A stretch of DNA of 64,000 bases from Algorimicrobium algoritergicola (lineage in GTDB: Bacteria > Bacteroidota > Bacteroidia > Flavobacteriales > Flavobacteriaceae): assembly GCF_008086165.1 (NCBI RefSeq), contig NZ_VSKL01000007.1, forward strand, positions 121,588 to 185,587, given 5' to 3'. The position numbers and the translations under genes were made by a program. Below are positions 8,275 through 17,145 of the stretch, piece by piece. How positions within the stretch are numbered: position 1 is the first letter of the stretch; each line of letters begins with the position of its first letter. The notes below the pieces were generated by a model. The model did not search any database. It was given only the letters and a program-made list of their open reading frames with translations, and had not been told where the DNA came from.

Positions 8275-9618
8275 TTATATTCCTGTATAGTTACTAGGTG
8301 TAATAGCCTTTAACTCCTTTTTAATTCCATCAGAAACTTCTAATGTATCAATAAAGTTTGCAATGGATTGTTGATTAATTTTTTCATTTGTACGTGTTAA
8401 ACCTTTTAGAGCTTCATACGGATTTGGATACCCTTCACGACGTAAAATAGTTTGAATAGCTTCAGCAACCACAGCCCAATTGTTTTCTAGATCTTCGGCA
8501 AACTTACTTTCGTTTAAAAGCAATTTATTTAAACCTTTTAAAATAGATTTAAAACCAATAATAGTATGTCCAAAAGGAACACCTACATTACGTAAAACCG
8601 TACTATCCGTTAAATCGCGTTGTAATCTGGAAATTGGTAATTTGGCCGATAAATGCTCAAAAATAGCATTGGCAATACCTAAGTTCCCTTCGCTATTTTC
8701 AAAATCAATAGGGTTTACTTTATGTGGCATGGCCGAACTTCCTACTTCACCTGCTTTGATGCGTTGTTTAAAATAATCCATAGACACATAAGTCCAGATA
8801 TCACGATCTAAATCAATTAATATGGTATTGATTCGTTTTAAGGTATCAAATAAAGCGGCCATGTGATCGTAATGTTCAATTTGTGTGGTAGGAAAAGAGT
8901 GGTGTAACCCTAATTTTTCCTGTACAAATTGACCACCAAAAGCTTTCCAATCTATTTGTGGATAGGCAACATGATGTGCATTAAAGTTTCCAGTTGCACC
9001 ACCAAATTTTGCAGCACTTGGAATATCATTCAATAAATCAAATTGTGCTTCCAAACGTGTTACAAATACTTGAATTTCCTTACCTAAACGTGTAGGAGAA
9101 GCAGGTTGTCCATGTGTTCTAGCTAACATGGGAATGGATTTCCAATCTTCAGTAAGCGTTTTTAATTTATTTAAAACTTCAAAATACTCAGGAACATACA
9201 CATCATTCATAGCATCCTTAATACTCAATGGAATAGATGTGTTGTTAATATCTTGAGAGGTTAATCCGAAGTGAATAAACTCTTTATATTTTGAAATATT
9301 TAAGGCATCGAATTTTTCTTTGATAAAGTATTCAACCGCTTTCACATCGTGATTGGTTACTTTTTCAATCTCCTTAATGGCAGATGCATCAATAGATGTA
9401 AAATTTTTATAAATAGCCCGTAAATCTTCAAATAATGCCGTGTTAAAATCGGCTATCTGTGGCAGCGGAATTTCGCATAATGCAATAAAATATTCAATTT
9501 CTACTTGAACGCGATATTTAATTAGCGCTTCTTCAGAGAAGTAAGGGGCTAATTTTTCAACTTGATTACGGTACCGACCATCAATAGGAGAGATGGCATT
9601 TAAGGAAGATATAGACAT
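8275..9618 (-). CDS. purB: adenylosuccinate lyase
   Basis: The 447-residue cytoplasmic enzyme of purine biosynthesis cleaves SAICAR to AICAR and adenylosuccinate to AMP, releasing fumarate each time. The fumarase/aspartase superfamily signature GSSAMPHKVNP is present near residue 296, and the substrate-binding ARTHGQPASPT lies near 165. Length and N terminus (SLNAISPIDGRY) are typical of the family. A small membrane-protein gene follows after 2 bp. A -7 promoter box lies about 25-33 bp upstream of the start. Confidence 0.96.
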   Translation of the reverse strand: MSISSLNAISPIDGRYRNQVEKLAPYFSEEALIKYRVQVEIEYFIALCEIPLPQIADFNTALFEDLRAIYKNFTSIDASAIKEIEKVTNHDVKAVEYFIKEKFDALNISKYKEFIHFGLTSQDINNTSIPLSIKDAMNDVYVPEYFEVLNKLKTLTEDWKSIPMLARTHGQPASPTRLGKEIQVFVTRLEAQFDLLNDIPSAAKFGGATGNFNAHHVAYPQIDWKAFGGQFVQEKLGLHHSFPTTQIEHYDHMAALFDTLKRINTILIDLDRDIWTYVSMDYFKQRIKAGEVGSSAMPHKVNPIDFENSEGNLGIANAIFEHLSAKLPISRLQRDLTDSTVLRNVGVPFGHTIIGFKSILKGLNKLLLNESKFAEDLENNWAVVAEAIQTILRREGYPNPYEALKGLTRTNEKINQQSIANFIDTLEVSDGIKKELKAITPSNYTGI

Positions 9619-9643
9619 GATTGTTGTTGTGTTTTAAAAGCCG

Positions 9644-9651
9644 CAAAGATA
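9644..9651 (-). promoter_or_regulatory. purB promoter -7 box (TATCTTTG)
   Basis: The complement of 9644-9651 reads TATCTTTG, matching the Bacteroidota consensus TAnnTTTG, about 26 bp upstream of purB. No well-spaced -33 TTG is evident. Confidence 0.5.
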
Positions 9652-9738
9652 CGGAAATCCAAAAGAATAGACAGATTATGACATGTAATTTTTAACGTGA
9701 TTTTTTTACCCAGAGTGTTGATTGCATAATAAATTCAG

Positions 9739-10302
9739 CTACTTTTTAATCTTCGTTAAAATATGTTTTGCTCGTGCCTTAAAACCCGAACTCTGCATCT
9801 GAAAATCGCGTTCTAAGATTATAACGAGTTCGGGGTGAATCCAATCATAATCGGTTCCAAAAAGATATAAGGTATTCATGGAATATGCTTTAGGTGCAAT
9901 TTTTTCGTCACGAATGAGATAATCAAAACAGACTTCAATAATACGTTCTTGATGCTGTTTTGTTAGATTGAGTTGAACGGCATTTCGTGATTTTGAATAA
10001 TATGCTTTGGCTAAATACTCACAAATTTTAGCAACAGGTCTGACAGCAGGATCCAAATGAACTTGATGCATTTTCTCGGTAAAAACATCTAAATGCGGAA
10101 TCAAATAGAATATATTTTGCCCACACATAAATTCTAAAACCCAAGCTGCTCTGCAGGAAATTTTATCATCAACACGAAATAATATCTCTATTAACTTCGG
10201 AATTAAATTTGGGTTGTCTATTACCAAATTGGCATAATGTAATCGTTTTTCTCGTGAATGGTTTACATAATTTAATTCGGTGTAGAGTTGGTCTGTAGTC
10301 AC
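9739..10302 (-). CDS. HEAT/ARM-repeat-like helical protein, unknown function
   Basis: The 187-residue protein is probably all-helical and soluble, with successive amphipathic helix pairs (VIDNPNLIPKLIEILFRVDD, ISCRAAWVLEFMCG, DPAVRPVAKICEYLAKAYYS). This suggests an alpha-solenoid. No catalytic motif or signal peptide is seen. Homologues are common next to purB in flavobacteria and are sometimes mislabelled as adenylosuccinate lyase, although nothing here resembles that enzyme. It lies between purB and the divergent haem-binding protein gene. A role in protein-protein interaction is a guess from the fold. Confidence 0.7.
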   Translation of the reverse strand: MTTDQLYTELNYVNHSREKRLHYANLVIDNPNLIPKLIEILFRVDDKISCRAAWVLEFMCGQNIFYLIPHLDVFTEKMHQVHLDPAVRPVAKICEYLAKAYYSKSRNAVQLNLTKQHQERIIEVCFDYLIRDEKIAPKAYSMNTLYLFGTDYDWIHPELVIILERDFQMQSSGFKARAKHILTKIKK

Positions 10303-10320
10303 TAGTTTTCCCTATTTTTG
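10288..10320 (+). promoter_or_regulatory. Bacteroidota-type promoter (TTG-N22-TATTTTTG)
   Basis: TTG at 10288-10290 and TATTTTTG at 10313-10320 fit the -33/-7 consensus, 20 bp upstream of the haem-binding protein start. The -33 element lies inside the start of the divergent gene. Confidence 0.5.
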
Positions 10321-10339
10321 ATAGATAAAATTACATAAA

Positions 10340-10813
10340 ATGAAAATAGTAAAGAAAATTCTGATTGCTTTATTAATTGTATTTGTTATTGCACAATTTT
10401 TTGGTCCGGAAAAAAACACAGGCGATCTTGCTTCAGTGCAACCGTTTTTAACGGAAACAAATCCACCAGAAGATGTTGCTGCTATTCTTAAAGAAACCTG
10501 TTTTGACTGCCATAGTAACCACACGCGTTATCCTTGGTATGATAATATTACACCTGTAAATTATTGGTTGGCAGAGCATGTGAATGATGGAAAAAAGCAT
10601 TTTAATGTTTCTGTTTGGAATGATTATTCTGTAAAAAAGAAAGATCATAAATTAGAAGAATTAATAGAGATGGTTGAAGAGAAAGAAATGCCATTAGACT
10701 CTTATTTGTGGACGCATGAGGAAGCAAATTTAACGGATGCTCAAATTGAAAGTGTCATGAATTGGGCTAATAATATGCGTGTAATCTATGGTTTAGTGCC
10801 AAGACCCGAATAG
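10340..10813 (+). CDS. haem-binding domain protein, membrane-anchored cytochrome c-like
   Basis: The 157-residue protein has an N-terminal membrane anchor (about 5-20) and a periplasmic domain carrying a c-type haem attachment motif, CFDCH at 54-58, followed by SNHTRYPWY. This pattern, with the later MPLDSYLWTHEEANLTDAQ segment, fits the Haem_bd family of Bacteroidota. Covalent haem attachment in the periplasm is therefore expected. A Met in EKEMPLDSY could be a distal ligand (inference). It is followed after 15 bp by a glycosyltransferase gene, and the two are probably co-transcribed though functionally unrelated. Redox partner unknown. Confidence 0.85.
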   Translation: MKIVKKILIALLIVFVIAQFFGPEKNTGDLASVQPFLTETNPPEDVAAILKETCFDCHSNHTRYPWYDNITPVNYWLAEHVNDGKKHFNVSVWNDYSVKKKDHKLEELIEMVEEKEMPLDSYLWTHEEANLTDAQIESVMNWANNMRVIYGLVPRPE

Positions 10814-10828
10814 ATTTTTATTTGTTAT

Positions 10829-12061
10829 ATGACTAAAAAACTCCTTATAATTGGTTGTGTTTGGCCTGAACCAAAAAGTTCAGCAGCTGGTACACGTATG
10901 TTGCAACTTATAAAGCTTTTTCAATCAGAAGATTATAAAATCACCTTTGCAACCGCCACATCAAAAACAGAAAACGCGTTCAATTTATCCACACTCGGAA
11001 TTCCGGAAGTCGCTATTCAATTAAACGATTCGAGTTTTGATAATTTCATTAAATCTGAAAATCCAGATATGGTATTGTTCGATCGGTTTTTAACTGAAGA
11101 ACAGTTTGGATGGCGTGTAGCCGAAAATTGCCCGAATGCTTTCCGATTATTAGACACCGAAGATTTACATGGCTTACGAAAAGCACGCGAGTTAGCTTTA
11201 AAAGCTAATGATGCCGATTTTAGAAAATACCTCGTAAATGATACGTCCAAACGTGAAATAGCCAGTATATATAGATGCGATTTAAGCCTCATTATTTCCG
11301 AAGCGGAAATAGAATTACTTAAAAATTTCTTTAAAGTAGATACCAACTTAATTCATTATTTACCATTTTTATTAGAGACTATCTCTAATGAAATTTCTGA
11401 AATGTTACCCGATTTTCATGCCAGAGCAAATTTCATAACCATTGGAAACTTCTTTCATAAACCCAATTACCAATCGGTTTTATATTTAAAAGAAATGATT
11501 TGGCCTGGAATCCGTAAGCAATTACCACAAGCGGAACTTCATATTTATGGTGCGTATGCAAGTCAGAAGGTCACGCAATTACACAAAAAACAAGATGGTT
11601 TTTTGATTAAAGGTTTTGCAAATCAGGTTTCAGAAGTCATGCAAGCGTCACGAGTCTGTTTGGCGCCATTACAGTTTGGCGCTGGATTGAAAGGCAAATT
11701 AATTGATGCTATGCAAAACGGAACGCCAGCAGTTATGAGTTCGATTGCTGCGGAAGGTATGTTCGGGACATTAGATTCCAATGGATTTATTGCTGATGAT
11801 CAAGACGAATTTATCAACAAAGCCGTGGAACTTTATACCACTGAAACGACTTGGAGAACCAAACAACAAAACGGATTTCACATTATAAATAACCGATTTA
11901 ATAAAATGCCATTTGAATCTTCTTTTATAGAAACTATCAATAGTTTAAGAGCCAATTTACCAAATCACAGAGAAAATAATTTTACAGGTCAGATGCTGCA
12001 CCATCAGTCACTCCAAAGCACGAAATTCATGAGTAAGTGGATCGAATTAAAAAATAAATAA
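10829..12061 (+). CDS. glycosyltransferase family 4-like
   Basis: The 410-residue cytoplasmic protein has the two-domain GT-B layout. The N-terminal Rossmann domain begins LLIIGCVWPEPKSSAAGTRM. The C-terminal nucleotide-sugar domain (about 200-355) contains FITIGNFFHKPN, ELHIYGAY, FANQVSEVMQASRVCLAPLQFGAG and the donor-binding KLIDAMQNGTPAVMSS segment. This fits GT4-type retaining transferases that use nucleotide-sugar donors; the sugar and acceptor cannot be read from the sequence. It stands alone rather than in a polysaccharide cluster. Confidence 0.8.
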   Translation: MTKKLLIIGCVWPEPKSSAAGTRMLQLIKLFQSEDYKITFATATSKTENAFNLSTLGIPEVAIQLNDSSFDNFIKSENPDMVLFDRFLTEEQFGWRVAENCPNAFRLLDTEDLHGLRKARELALKANDADFRKYLVNDTSKREIASIYRCDLSLIISEAEIELLKNFFKVDTNLIHYLPFLLETISNEISEMLPDFHARANFITIGNFFHKPNYQSVLYLKEMIWPGIRKQLPQAELHIYGAYASQKVTQLHKKQDGFLIKGFANQVSEVMQASRVCLAPLQFGAGLKGKLIDAMQNGTPAVMSSIAAEGMFGTLDSNGFIADDQDEFINKAVELYTTETTWRTKQQNGFHIINNRFNKMPFESSFIETINSLRANLPNHRENNFTGQMLHHQSLQSTKFMSKWIELKNK

Positions 12062-12100
12062 GCACTTCAGAATATTTACTAAAATTGACGCGCTTTTTCA

Positions 12101-12108
12101 TAGCTTTG
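12101..12108 (+). promoter_or_regulatory. -7 box (TAGCTTTG) upstream of ABC-F gene
   Basis: TAGCTTTG matches TAnnTTTG and lies 20 bp before the start codon. The nearest TTG (12085-12087) is only 13 bp away, shorter than usual for a -33 element. Confidence 0.4.
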
Positions 12109-12127
12109 CGCCTTTAAAATTAAAGCC

Positions 12128-13765
12128 ATGATTTCCGTAGATAATTTAGCAGTAGAGTTTAGCGGTCACACCTTATTTAGCGATGTGTCCTTTACCATAA
12201 ATGAAAATGATAAAATTGCCCTTATGGGTAAAAATGGTGCTGGAAAATCGACCATGATGAAAATTGTGGCAGGTGTTCAAAAAGGAACGCGCGGCCATGT
12301 ACGTTTTCCTAAAGATGCTGTTATTGCTTACTTACCGCAACATTTATTGACTGAAGACAATTGTACCGTTTTTGAAGAAGCATCCAAAGCCTTCGCTCAT
12401 GTTTTCGAAATGCGCGACGAAATGGAAGTCTTAAATAAAGCCTTGGAAACCCGAACGGACTATGAGTCGGATGACTATATGAACATTATTACCAAGGTAT
12501 CCGATTTAGGTGAAAAATACTACGCTTTAGAAGATGTTAATTATGATGCGGAAGTGGAAAAAGCTTTAAATGGTTTAGGTTTTAAACGTTCAGATTTCGC
12601 CAGACAAACAAGTGAATTTAGTGGTGGTTATCGTATGCGAATTGAATTAGCTAAAATGCTGCTTCAAAAACCAGACTTAATTTTATTAGATGAACCTACC
12701 AACCATATTGATATTGAATCCGTTATTTGGCTCGAAGATTTCTTATTGAACAAAGCCAATGCCGTTATGGTTATTTCCCATGATAAGGCATTTATTGATA
12801 ATATTACCAATCGTACAATTGAAGTGACTATGGGGCGTATTTACGATTATAAAGCCAACTATACACATTATTTACAATTGCGTGAAGATCGTCGAATTCA
12901 TCAAGTGAAAGCTTTTAAAGAACAGCAGCGATTTATTGCTGATAATATGGCGTTTATTGATCGTTTTAAAGGAACATTCTCCAAAACGAATCAGGTGAAT
13001 TCTCGTGAGCGTATGTTGGAGAAACTGGAAATAATTGAAGTAGATGATATTGATACATCCGCTTTAAAATTACGATTTCCAGCCGCACAACGATCCGGTG
13101 ATTATCCTGTGACAGTAAAGGATTTATCTAAATCTTATGATGATCTTGTGGTGTTTAAAAATGCTAACATGTCCATTTCTAGAGGTGAAAAAGTATCTTT
13201 TGTTGGACGGAATGGTGAAGGGAAATCAACCATGATAAAAGCTATTATGGGTGAAATTCCTGTAGATGGTACCTGTCAATTAGGACACAATGTCAAAGTG
13301 GGTTATTTTGCGCAAAATCAAGCATCCTTATTAGATGAGAATTTAACCATTTTTCAAACAGTTGATGAAGTTGCACAAGGCGATATTCGAACCCAAATAA
13401 AAAATATTTTGGGCGGTTTTATGTTTAAAGGTGATGACATTGATAAAAAAGTAAGTGTGTTATCTGGAGGTGAAAAAACACGTTTAGCTATGGTAAAATT
13501 ACTTTTAGAACCTGTTAACTTGCTCATTTTGGATGAGCCAACAAACCACTTGGATTTAAAAAGTAAAGACGTTTTAAAAGAAGCCCTTTTAAATTTTGAT
13601 GGTACATTAATTTTGGTATCTCACGATCGTGATTTCCTCCAAGGCTTATCACAAAAAGTCTTCGAGTTTAAAGACCAACGCGTCATTGAGCATTTTGAAA
13701 CGATTGATGATTTCTTAATCCGTAATCGTATGGAAAACTTAAAGCAAATCGATTTAAAGAAATAA
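12128..13765 (+). CDS. ABC-F family ATPase (ribosome-associated type)
   Basis: The 545-residue soluble protein has two fused ABC domains and no transmembrane segments, typical of ABC-F proteins that act on the ribosome rather than transport. Walker A motifs are GKNGAGKS (about 35-42) and GRNGEGKS (about 360). Signature motifs are FSGGYRMRIEL and LSGGEKTRLAM. Walker B motifs are LILLDEPTNH and LLILDEPTNH. The linker between the domains is charged (about 240-320). It is closest in layout to YbiT-like housekeeping members. A resistance role cannot be excluded but nothing points to it. Transcribed alone. Confidence 0.93.
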   Translation: MISVDNLAVEFSGHTLFSDVSFTINENDKIALMGKNGAGKSTMMKIVAGVQKGTRGHVRFPKDAVIAYLPQHLLTEDNCTVFEEASKAFAHVFEMRDEMEVLNKALETRTDYESDDYMNIITKVSDLGEKYYALEDVNYDAEVEKALNGLGFKRSDFARQTSEFSGGYRMRIELAKMLLQKPDLILLDEPTNHIDIESVIWLEDFLLNKANAVMVISHDKAFIDNITNRTIEVTMGRIYDYKANYTHYLQLREDRRIHQVKAFKEQQRFIADNMAFIDRFKGTFSKTNQVNSRERMLEKLEIIEVDDIDTSALKLRFPAAQRSGDYPVTVKDLSKSYDDLVVFKNANMSISRGEKVSFVGRNGEGKSTMIKAIMGEIPVDGTCQLGHNVKVGYFAQNQASLLDENLTIFQTVDEVAQGDIRTQIKNILGGFMFKGDDIDKKVSVLSGGEKTRLAMVKLLLEPVNLLILDEPTNHLDLKSKDVLKEALLNFDGTLILVSHDRDFLQGLSQKVFEFKDQRVIEHFETIDDFLIRNRMENLKQIDLKK

Positions 13766-13844
13766 TTAGTTTTAGTTATTTTGGATGTATAACTTCCCAA
13801 AATTGACCTATCAAAGATTGATTGTAAAACTTGACTCCTGGAAA

Positions 13845-13963
13845 CGTCAGTTCGAGTGATTTTGAGGCACGAAAAATTGTATCGAGAATTGATTTTAGAA
13901 CACAATTCTTATTCTCGATACAACTTTTACTCATTTCAATCGTAAAACTCACTCGAATTGACG
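13845..13963. repeat. nested inverted-repeat element (REP-like)
   Basis: The outer arms CGTCAGTTCGAGTGA (13845-13859) and TCACTCGAATTGACG (13949-13963) pair with one mismatch. The inner arms TTGTATCGAGAAT (13877-13889) and ATTCTCGATACAA (13911-13923) pair perfectly. It fills most of the 300-bp gap between the ABC-F and serine hydrolase genes, which otherwise holds nothing recognisable. Confidence 0.85.
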
Positions 13964-14065
13964 AATTGTTATTTTGAATTTACCTTTTTATATAAATGTG
14001 AAATAGGAATTTGAAAGGCAATTAAGTACCTTTCAATCAGTCATTAATCCTTTTTAATCCATATC

Positions 14066-15631
14066 ATGAAAAACACATTCCTCAAAAAAATGGTTTTACT
14101 GCTCTTTGTAGCTGTCTGCGCCATTCCAGTTCAATCCCAAGTTTCAACCAAACAAATAGACTCTGTAGTTAATTATGCTATGTCTAAATTCAACGTTGCT
14201 GGTTGTGCAGTGGCTGTGGTAAAAGACGGAAAAATAATTCATGAAAGCGGTTACGGCGTCAAATCTATTGATACCAAAGAACCCGTTAATCCAAACACTA
14301 ATTTTGCCATTGCATCCAATAGCAAAGCGTTTACCACAGCAGCTTTAGCCATGTTGGTGGAAGAAGGTAAACTGAATTGGGACGATAGAGTAAAAACCCA
14401 TATTCCAGAATTCACCATGTATAATCCATATGTGGAGGATAATTTTAATATCATCGATTTAGTAACACATAGAAGTGGTTTGGGTTTAGGAGCTGGCGAT
14501 TTAATGTTTTTTCCACAAGGATCTAATTTTACCATAGATGATTTACTAGCTAGTTTTCAGTACTTTAAACCAGAATCGGCATTTCGTACCAAATGGGATT
14601 ATGACAATTTATTGTATGTCGTTGCTGGCGAACTTATTGCTAGAAAAAGTGGCATGACTTGGGAAGCCTTTATAGATTCGCGGATTTTTGAACCGATAGT
14701 CATGGACAATTCTTATGCATCTTTTGCTGAAATTTCAGACACAAGTAATTTATCCGCTTCACATTCCACTGAAACGGGAACCATGCGTATTATTCCAACG
14801 TTTGAAGAAATGATAAATGGTGCAGCAGGTGGTATTTTTTCGAATGTGAATGATATGTCAGCCTGGATGCTATTACAATTACATGCTGGAAAATATGGCG
14901 AAGGATTGAAAAAGCAATTGTTTACCGCAGATAATCATTACGAAATGTGGAAAATCCATACCATTATGGACGCGAATACCAATCCACGATACAACAGTCA
15001 TTTTGCAGGATATGGTTTAGGTTGGTTTCTTACAGACGTAAAAGGCAATATGCAAGTAGAGCATACAGGTGGTTTGCCTGGTATGTTATCTAAAGTGGTT
15101 ATGATTCCCGATTTGGATTTAGGTATTGTTGTTTTGACTAATACTAGTAATGATGGTGGTGGCATGTTTTCGGCAATTACCCAAACTATTATAGATATGT
15201 ACCTGGAAATGGACGATTTTCAGTGGATTGATAAATATGCAGCTTATATGAAATCCAATGAAAGTGGCGCAAATGACGTTGTAGAGAAAGTTTGGGATTC
15301 GGTTGCTAAAAATGATCAATCTAAAATAAAAACAAGTAATTACATTGGTATGTATGAAGATGTTTGGTTTGGAAAAATGGAAGTGTTTATGAAAGACAAG
15401 CAATTGTGGATTAAAAGCCATCGTTCGCCATTGCTAAATGGACCATTACAGTTTTTTAAAGATGAAACTTTCGCCATTAAATGGGAATACCAAGACATGA
15501 ATGCGGATGCTTTTGCCATGTTCACTTTAGGTGAAAACGGAATAGCAAATGGATTTACTATGAAAGGGATTTCGCCTTATATTGATTTTAGCTTCGACTT
15601 TCAAGATTTGGATTTAAAACGGATTGATTAA
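14066..15631 (+). CDS. exported serine hydrolase, beta-lactamase/penicillin-binding-like (PF00144 type)
   Basis: The 521-residue product has a signal peptide (about 1-24, ending VQS-Q). The serine beta-lactamase-like catalytic domain spans about 28-380. It shows the nucleophile motif SNSK near residue 87, the Tyr motif Y-D-N near 177 and the third motif HTGG near 332. A C-terminal beta-rich domain (about 420-520) resembles the DUF3471-type add-on. All catalytic motifs are intact, so hydrolase activity (esterase or D-aminopeptidase type) is likely; the substrate is unknown and a true beta-lactamase is unlikely from length and context. Its stop TAA overlaps the next ATG (TAATG), implying translational coupling to a DUF6090 membrane protein. 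Confidence 0.87.
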   Translation: MKNTFLKKMVLLLFVAVCAIPVQSQVSTKQIDSVVNYAMSKFNVAGCAVAVVKDGKIIHESGYGVKSIDTKEPVNPNTNFAIASNSKAFTTAALAMLVEEGKLNWDDRVKTHIPEFTMYNPYVEDNFNIIDLVTHRSGLGLGAGDLMFFPQGSNFTIDDLLASFQYFKPESAFRTKWDYDNLLYVVAGELIARKSGMTWEAFIDSRIFEPIVMDNSYASFAEISDTSNLSASHSTETGTMRIIPTFEEMINGAAGGIFSNVNDMSAWMLLQLHAGKYGEGLKKQLFTADNHYEMWKIHTIMDANTNPRYNSHFAGYGLGWFLTDVKGNMQVEHTGGLPGMLSKVVMIPDLDLGIVVLTNTSNDGGGMFSAITQTIIDMYLEMDDFQWIDKYAAYMKSNESGANDVVEKVWDSVAKNDQSKIKTSNYIGMYEDVWFGKMEVFMKDKQLWIKSHRSPLLNGPLQFFKDETFAIKWEYQDMNADAFAMFTLGENGIANGFTMKGISPYIDFSFDFQDLDLKRID

Positions 15632-16356
15632 TGGTTTCAGCAATACGAAGAATCAGAAAGAGACTGCTTGAACAAAACCGATTTAAACGTTATGTTCTCT
15701 ATGCCATAGGTGAAATATTTCTGGTGGTTATTGGAATATTGTTAGCCTTACAAATCAACACGTGGAGTAAAGAAAATCATAATCTTAAATTAGAAAAGAC
15801 ACTATTAGAAGATTTTAAATCAGATTTCATCATTCAGAAAGAATTGATCATTGAGCAGATTGATTATGAGATAGGTATGATGGCTCAAATAGATTCCGCA
15901 CTTCAATTTATGAGTCCTAATTATAACAAGGCAACTTTGCCAAGAAAACTTCATGAATTAACAGCACGACGTACCTTTAAAGCCAATCGCGCCACATTTA
16001 ATAATATGATAGCCAGTGGCAGTGTTAATTTAATTTCCAACACAAGTTTACAAAATACGATTATCCGTTATTTTCAACGTTTGGATTATGTGGAATCCGT
16101 TGTAAACAATAATAATTTGTACATGGTGGACTCTAATTTTGGGGAGTTTGCTTCTAACAATGCTTTGGGTTTTCAAATAGATGAAACCGGTAAATTTGTT
16201 GATACTATTGATTTCACCAACGAACAACGCTATTTATTGGATATGCAATTACGATATAGAAATGGCGCGTCAAAAAGCATAAAACAGATAAGTACAATAC
16301 TGTTAGAGTTAACCGAAGAACTTATTCAAACCATTGATGCTGAATTAAAACATTAG
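15631..16356 (+). CDS. DUF6090 family membrane protein
   Basis: The 241-residue protein has one N-terminal transmembrane helix embedded in the family hallmark YAIGEIFLVVIGILLALQIN (about 26-45). It continues as a mostly helical, probably extracytoplasmic domain (46-241). The family is abundant in Flavobacteriaceae and has no known function. Start and upstream stop share an A (TAATG), so it is translated together with the serine hydrolase. A second member at 26170-26934 carries an in-frame palindromic insert that is absent here. Confidence 0.85.
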   Translation: MVSAIRRIRKRLLEQNRFKRYVLYAIGEIFLVVIGILLALQINTWSKENHNLKLEKTLLEDFKSDFIIQKELIIEQIDYEIGMMAQIDSALQFMSPNYNKATLPRKLHELTARRTFKANRATFNNMIASGSVNLISNTSLQNTIIRYFQRLDYVESVVNNNNLYMVDSNFGEFASNNALGFQIDETGKFVDTIDFTNEQRYLLDMQLRYRNGASKSIKQISTILLELTEELIQTIDAELKH

Positions 16357-16357
16357 G

Positions 16358-17038
16358 TTAACTGTTTTTTATCAACTCAATAGCTTCCTGAACACCTGAT
16401 GTAGCAGGTTTTGAAATAACTGTTAATTGTTTATTTCTCGTCATACTTGGTTTCGGGTCTATAAAATAAGTTGGCGTATTTTCTGGGACATAATGCATTA
16501 AACTAGCAGCAGGATACACTTGCATACTCGTGCCAATAATCATTAAAACATCTGCTGTTTCGCAAACGTCCATAGCTTTTTCTATCATGGGAACCGCTTC
16601 ACCAAACCATACAATATGTGGTCGCATTTGGTAACCGTTTTGGCACATATCACCAAAATTGATGTCCGTTTTGCAGTCTATAATGGAATCGTCATTAAAG
16701 GTGCTTCTAGCTTTTAATAGTTCGCCATGTAGGTGAATGACGTTGGTACTGCCAGCACGTTCATGTAAATCGTCTACATTTTGAGTAATAATGGTGACTT
16801 TAAAACCGGTTTCCAATTTCGCCAAATCCACATGTGCTTGATTGGGTTTCACGCTTAAAAGCTGTTTGCGTCTTTGATTATAAAAATCTAGAACCAATTC
16901 CGGATTCACCCGAAAACCTTGTGGTGAAGCCACTTCCATAACATCATGGCCTTCCCATAATCCGTCCGCATCGCGAAATGTTTTAATGCCACTTTCGGCA
17001 CTAATTCCGGCGCCTGTTAATACAACAATATGTTTCAT
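16358..17038 (-). CDS. cobB: Sir2-family NAD-dependent protein deacylase
   Basis: The start is set at 17038 because the Rossmann motif begins there (MKHIVVLTGAGISAESG). A longer frame to 17098 adds 20 unlikely residues. The ~226-residue enzyme removes acyl groups from lysines using NAD. It shows GAGISAESGIKTFRD, TQNVDDLHERAG (NAD and catalytic region), the catalytic His in HLHGEL, and RPHIVWFGE. The Tyr/Arg pair that marks desuccinylase-type members cannot be placed with certainty. The zinc segment holds only two Cys (DCKTD...DMCQNG), fewer than the usual four. It is divergent from the CHRD lipoprotein gene. Confidence 0.9.
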   Translation of the reverse strand: MKHIVVLTGAGISAESGIKTFRDADGLWEGHDVMEVASPQGFRVNPELVLDFYNQRRKQLLSVKPNQAHVDLAKLETGFKVTIITQNVDDLHERAGSTNVIHLHGELLKARSTFNDDSIIDCKTDINFGDMCQNGYQMRPHIVWFGEAVPMIEKAMDVCETADVLMIIGTSMQVYPAASLMHYVPENTPTYFIDPKPSMTRNKQLTVISKPATSGVQEAIELIKNS

Positions 17039-17145
17039 AGACCTTAAAAATATAAAATTGCGTACGAAATTCATATAATAATACGTTTCCGTTTTCAAAT
17101 ACTAGTTTAAATTGTAAATTTATGGCAGATATAAAAAATGTATTT

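Noticed and set aside
9739..10302. A second adenylosuccinate lyase next to purB.
   Set aside because: No lyase signature; the sequence looks like a helical-repeat protein.
12128..13765. An ABC transporter.
   Set aside because: Two ATPase domains without membrane segments or a permease partner indicate ABC-F.
14066..15631. An antibiotic-resistance beta-lactamase.
   Set aside because: The SxxK/YxN/HxG motifs are shared by esterases and peptidases of the same fold; length, C-terminal add-on and context do not indicate resistance.
16358..17098. Longer starts for the sirtuin, and likewise for 6715, 17122, 18387, 20631, 29398, 36907 and 38229.
   Set aside because: In each case a later Met begins directly at the signal peptide or conserved domain, and the extension is unconserved-looking or overlaps a terminator.
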